Origin: Desulfobacterales bacterium | GTDB taxonomy: Bacteria; Desulfobacterota; Desulfobacteria; Desulfobacterales; C00003060 | Reading direction: 5' to 3' | DNA: 23,098 nt | Assembly (NCBI GenBank): GCA_030668505.1 | Contig: DAOUTV010000003.1 | Span: 1 to 23,098 of the forward strand | Part shown: positions 21,711-23,098 of the stretch, piece after piece | Position numbering within the stretch: position 1 is the stretch's first letter | How the letters are laid out: each line of letters opens with the position of its first letter | The notes under the pieces: model-generated | Told to the model about the DNA's origin: nothing | The model's database searches: none | What the model saw: only the letters and a program-made list of their open reading frames with translations | Made by a program: the position numbers and the translations under genes

Positions 21711-22234
21711 TTCAGAATTCCTCTCTTTGGCGTTTTCGTGTGTATGCCTGCAGGACGTGTCAATACAATTACCCTTTTTAACTGTTCCAACATCGATGGT
21801 TTCGTAAAAAGTCTCAATTACCTGTCATTTCGAGCGAGCCGACTTCGCCATCCGCCGTCGGCCATAGCCTATGGCGGAGGCCGAAGTAGCCTCGGCTACG
21901 ACGGCTGAAAACGAGAAATCTCTACGATATAACGTGCTGAAAACAAAAGATTTCTCCCTGCGGTCGAAATGACACATTGACTGAATCCGACTTTATGCGA
22001 TACCGTCAACATTCCAGCCAGCTTAAAAACTTTAAGTTTAACTCTTTGTCGGACCTTGTCAAACTTTTTTGGTCGAAAAAGCTGAGCTGTGATTTTTCTT
22101 GATTTTATCCGCTTTATCCACTATGGAAATCCTAGTGTTTTTATACTGCCAGCCAGTAGTTAGTGCCCAGGATATGTTCAAGAAAGACTTTTTGCGAAAT
22201 CAACAATAGACACAATTGTGAGAAGGAGAGACCC
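21711..22234. other. 524-bp divergent intergenic region between the Hsp70 operon and ssb
   Basis: It must hold the promoters of the DUF2760 operon (leftward) and ssb (rightward). Bases 21795-22007 are occupied by family A copy 3. The remaining 22010-22220 is AT-rich with several TTT/AAA tracts and is the likely ssb promoter region, but I found no pair of -35 and -10 boxes that I would defend. Confidence 0.6.
21795..22007. repeat. Family A miniature element, copy 3, interrupted by a second palindromic element
   Basis: The ends (21795-21813 and 21989-22007) are imperfect inverted repeats, 15 of 19 matching, homologous to those of copy 2. The identical 26-bp core lies at 21948-21973. The element is 213 bp, 68 bp longer than copy 2. 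The extra bases, about 21838-21912, are a GC-rich palindromic block containing GCCATAGCCTATGGC, which shares segments with the block at 18815-18898. This looks like one small element inserted in another. Confidence 0.8.
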
Positions 22235-22678
22235 ATGGCCAGCGTAAACAAAGCAATCCTTATTGGCAACTTGGGAAGAGACCCTGAGGTTCGCTACACA
22301 CCCAGCGGAACGGCGGTAGCAAATTTCAGCCTTGCCACTACAGAGAACTGGACTAATAAGGACGGCGAGAAGCAGTCTCGCACTGAGTGGCACCGTATTG
22401 AAGCGTGGGGACGATTGGGAGAAACCTGCGGTGAATACCTCTCAAAGGGTAGCCAGGTCTATATTGAGGGAAACATCCGGACGGATGAGTGGGAAGATCA
22501 GGAAGGTAACAAGCGACAAACTACAAAGATTAGGGCCTGGCGCATGCAAATGCTTGGTTCACGAGCTCAAGCAGAACCGCTCTCAAATGAAACCCTTGGC
22601 TCCGGGTCTGAAACAGCATCTAGCAAGCCACCCGAAACAGATTCTATCGGGCCGACTGAGGATGACATCCCGTTCTAG
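22235..22678 (+). CDS. ssb: Single-stranded DNA-binding protein
   Basis: SSB coats single-stranded DNA in replication, repair and recombination and recruits partners through its C-terminal tip. The 147-residue protein has an OB fold at about 1-110, beginning with ASVNKAILIGNLGRDPEVRY (residues 2-21) and including SRTEWHRIEAWG and GSQVYIEGNIRTDEW, then a Ser/Glu-rich linker and the conserved acidic tip DDIPF. Length and order are normal for a bacterial SSB. ATG at 22235 is set by AAGGAG at 22223-22228, six bases upstream; an earlier in-frame ATG at 22163 would add 24 unrelated residues. It stands alone and converges on tatA. Confidence 0.96.
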   Translation: MASVNKAILIGNLGRDPEVRYTPSGTAVANFSLATTENWTNKDGEKQSRTEWHRIEAWGRLGETCGEYLSKGSQVYIEGNIRTDEWEDQEGNKRQTTKIRAWRMQMLGSRAQAEPLSNETLGSGSETASSKPPETDSIGPTEDDIPF

Positions 22679-22734
22679 CCTCCGTGCAAGTCTCCTGCCC
22701 TGGTAAGAGTTAAGAGGCAAGGCCCCCCCTTGGG

Positions 22735-22938
22735 CTACGCTTTGTTTTCCTTTTCTATATCTATTTTTTCTTGTTCTTGGGGCTCAGAGTTTTCTTCTAA
22801 TTTCCCTGAAGTGGCTTTCTTGAAATTCTTGATTCCCCTTCCAATACCGCTTCCAATCTCAGGAAGTTTGCCCGCCCCGAAAATGATGAGAATAATAACC
22901 AGAATTATTATTAACTCCGGCATGCCGATTCCGAACAT
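22735..22938 (-). CDS. tatA: Twin-arginine translocase subunit TatA/TatE
   Basis: A 67-residue inner-membrane protein that forms the pore of the Tat system, which exports folded proteins such as cofactor-containing enzymes. One short membrane helix (about 7-21, ELIIILVIILIIF), the hinge FGAGKLPE, an amphipathic helix (IGSGIGRGIKNFKKA) and a charged C-terminal tail are all present and of usual length. ATG at 22938; a G-rich GGGGGGAT upstream may act as the ribosome site. No tatB or tatC is adjacent. The family B repeat begins 22 bp upstream of its start, so its promoter is either very short or inside that repeat. Confidence 0.93.
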   Translation of the reverse strand: MFGIGMPELIIILVIILIIFGAGKLPEIGSGIGRGIKNFKKATSGKLEENSEPQEQEKIDIEKENKA

Positions 22939-22960
22939 TTAATCCCCCCCTTTTATTTGA

Positions 22961-23098
22961 GACCTTTGAAAAACGCGACATTTTTTTGTCAGGCAAGGAA
23001 GGCAAAAATTTTAACCGGAGGAATACATTATGTATTTCGAGGATTAAAATTCGAAGCCTGACGCCGCATCACGAAAAAATGACAGTTTTGCAAAGGTC
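22961..23098. repeat. 138-bp family B miniature element, copy 2 (inverted)
   Basis: Reverse-complement copy of 3854-3991 with one mismatch in 138. Ends are GACCTTTG and CAAAGGTC. The window's last base is exactly the last base of the element. Its inner sequence includes AACCGGAGGAATACATTATG, a chance ribosome-site-like string with no frame worth calling. Confidence 0.9.

Noticed and set aside
21756..21761. Perfect TTGACA on the - strand upstream of the DUF2760 gene
   Set aside because: No acceptable -10 box lies 16-18 bases downstream, so a promoter call is not supported.

Overview
The window reads as ordinary bacterial chromosome, most likely from a deltaproteobacterial (Desulfobacterota) anaerobe. 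This taxonomic guess rests on gene style: cytosolic PAS kinases with a cysteine cluster, Rcp1-type receivers, an AmrS radical SAM enzyme, Hsp70/DUF2760 genes, and many short palindromic repeats between genes. No rRNA, tRNA, CRISPR array, transposase or phage gene was seen. The last bases coincide exactly with the end of a repeat, so the window may stop at an assembly break.

Layout. 1-1630 (+): end of a YkgJ-type cysteine-cluster protein, glutamate racemase (murI) and a double-ACT protein. 1829-10498 (+): a signalling island of four soluble histidine kinases (HK1-HK4) and three single-domain receivers (RR1-RR3) in the order HK1-RR1, HK2-RR2, HK3-RR3-HK4. 10570-12222 (-): phosphoglucomutase. 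13037-13525 (+): a PilZ protein. 13526-14539 (-): AmrS. 14833-15594 (-): a SAM methyltransferase. 15877-21710 (-): a DUF2760 membrane protein, a short Hsp70-like protein and a long Hsp70-like protein with a C-terminal extension, transcribed in that order. 22235-22678 (+): ssb. 22735-22938 (-): tatA.

The most unusual object is HK3 (5921-8923). It carries four tandem copies of a Rossmann-like nucleotide-binding domain ahead of a cysteine-containing PAS domain and a kinase core; HK1 carries one copy. HK3 looks like a chimera, with an HK1-type sensory front (amplified four times) joined to an HK2-type transmitter, and RR2/RR3 are close paralogues. None of the seven proteins has a DNA-binding, GGDEF, EAL or other recognisable output domain. 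The island may therefore be a self-contained cytoplasmic phosphorelay that senses a dinucleotide or redox state and signals through protein contacts (inference).

The second candidate system is the DUF2760/Hsp70/Hsp70 operon, which resembles a membrane-anchored chaperone machine with no J-protein or GrpE gene in the window.

Miniature repeats fill most of the non-coding space. They include a 138-bp element in two inverted copies with one mismatch (3854-3991 and 22961-23098), a palindromic family with an identical 26-bp core at three sites, one of which is interrupted by a second palindromic element, and an interleaved A-B-A'-B' palindrome between the two Hsp70 genes.
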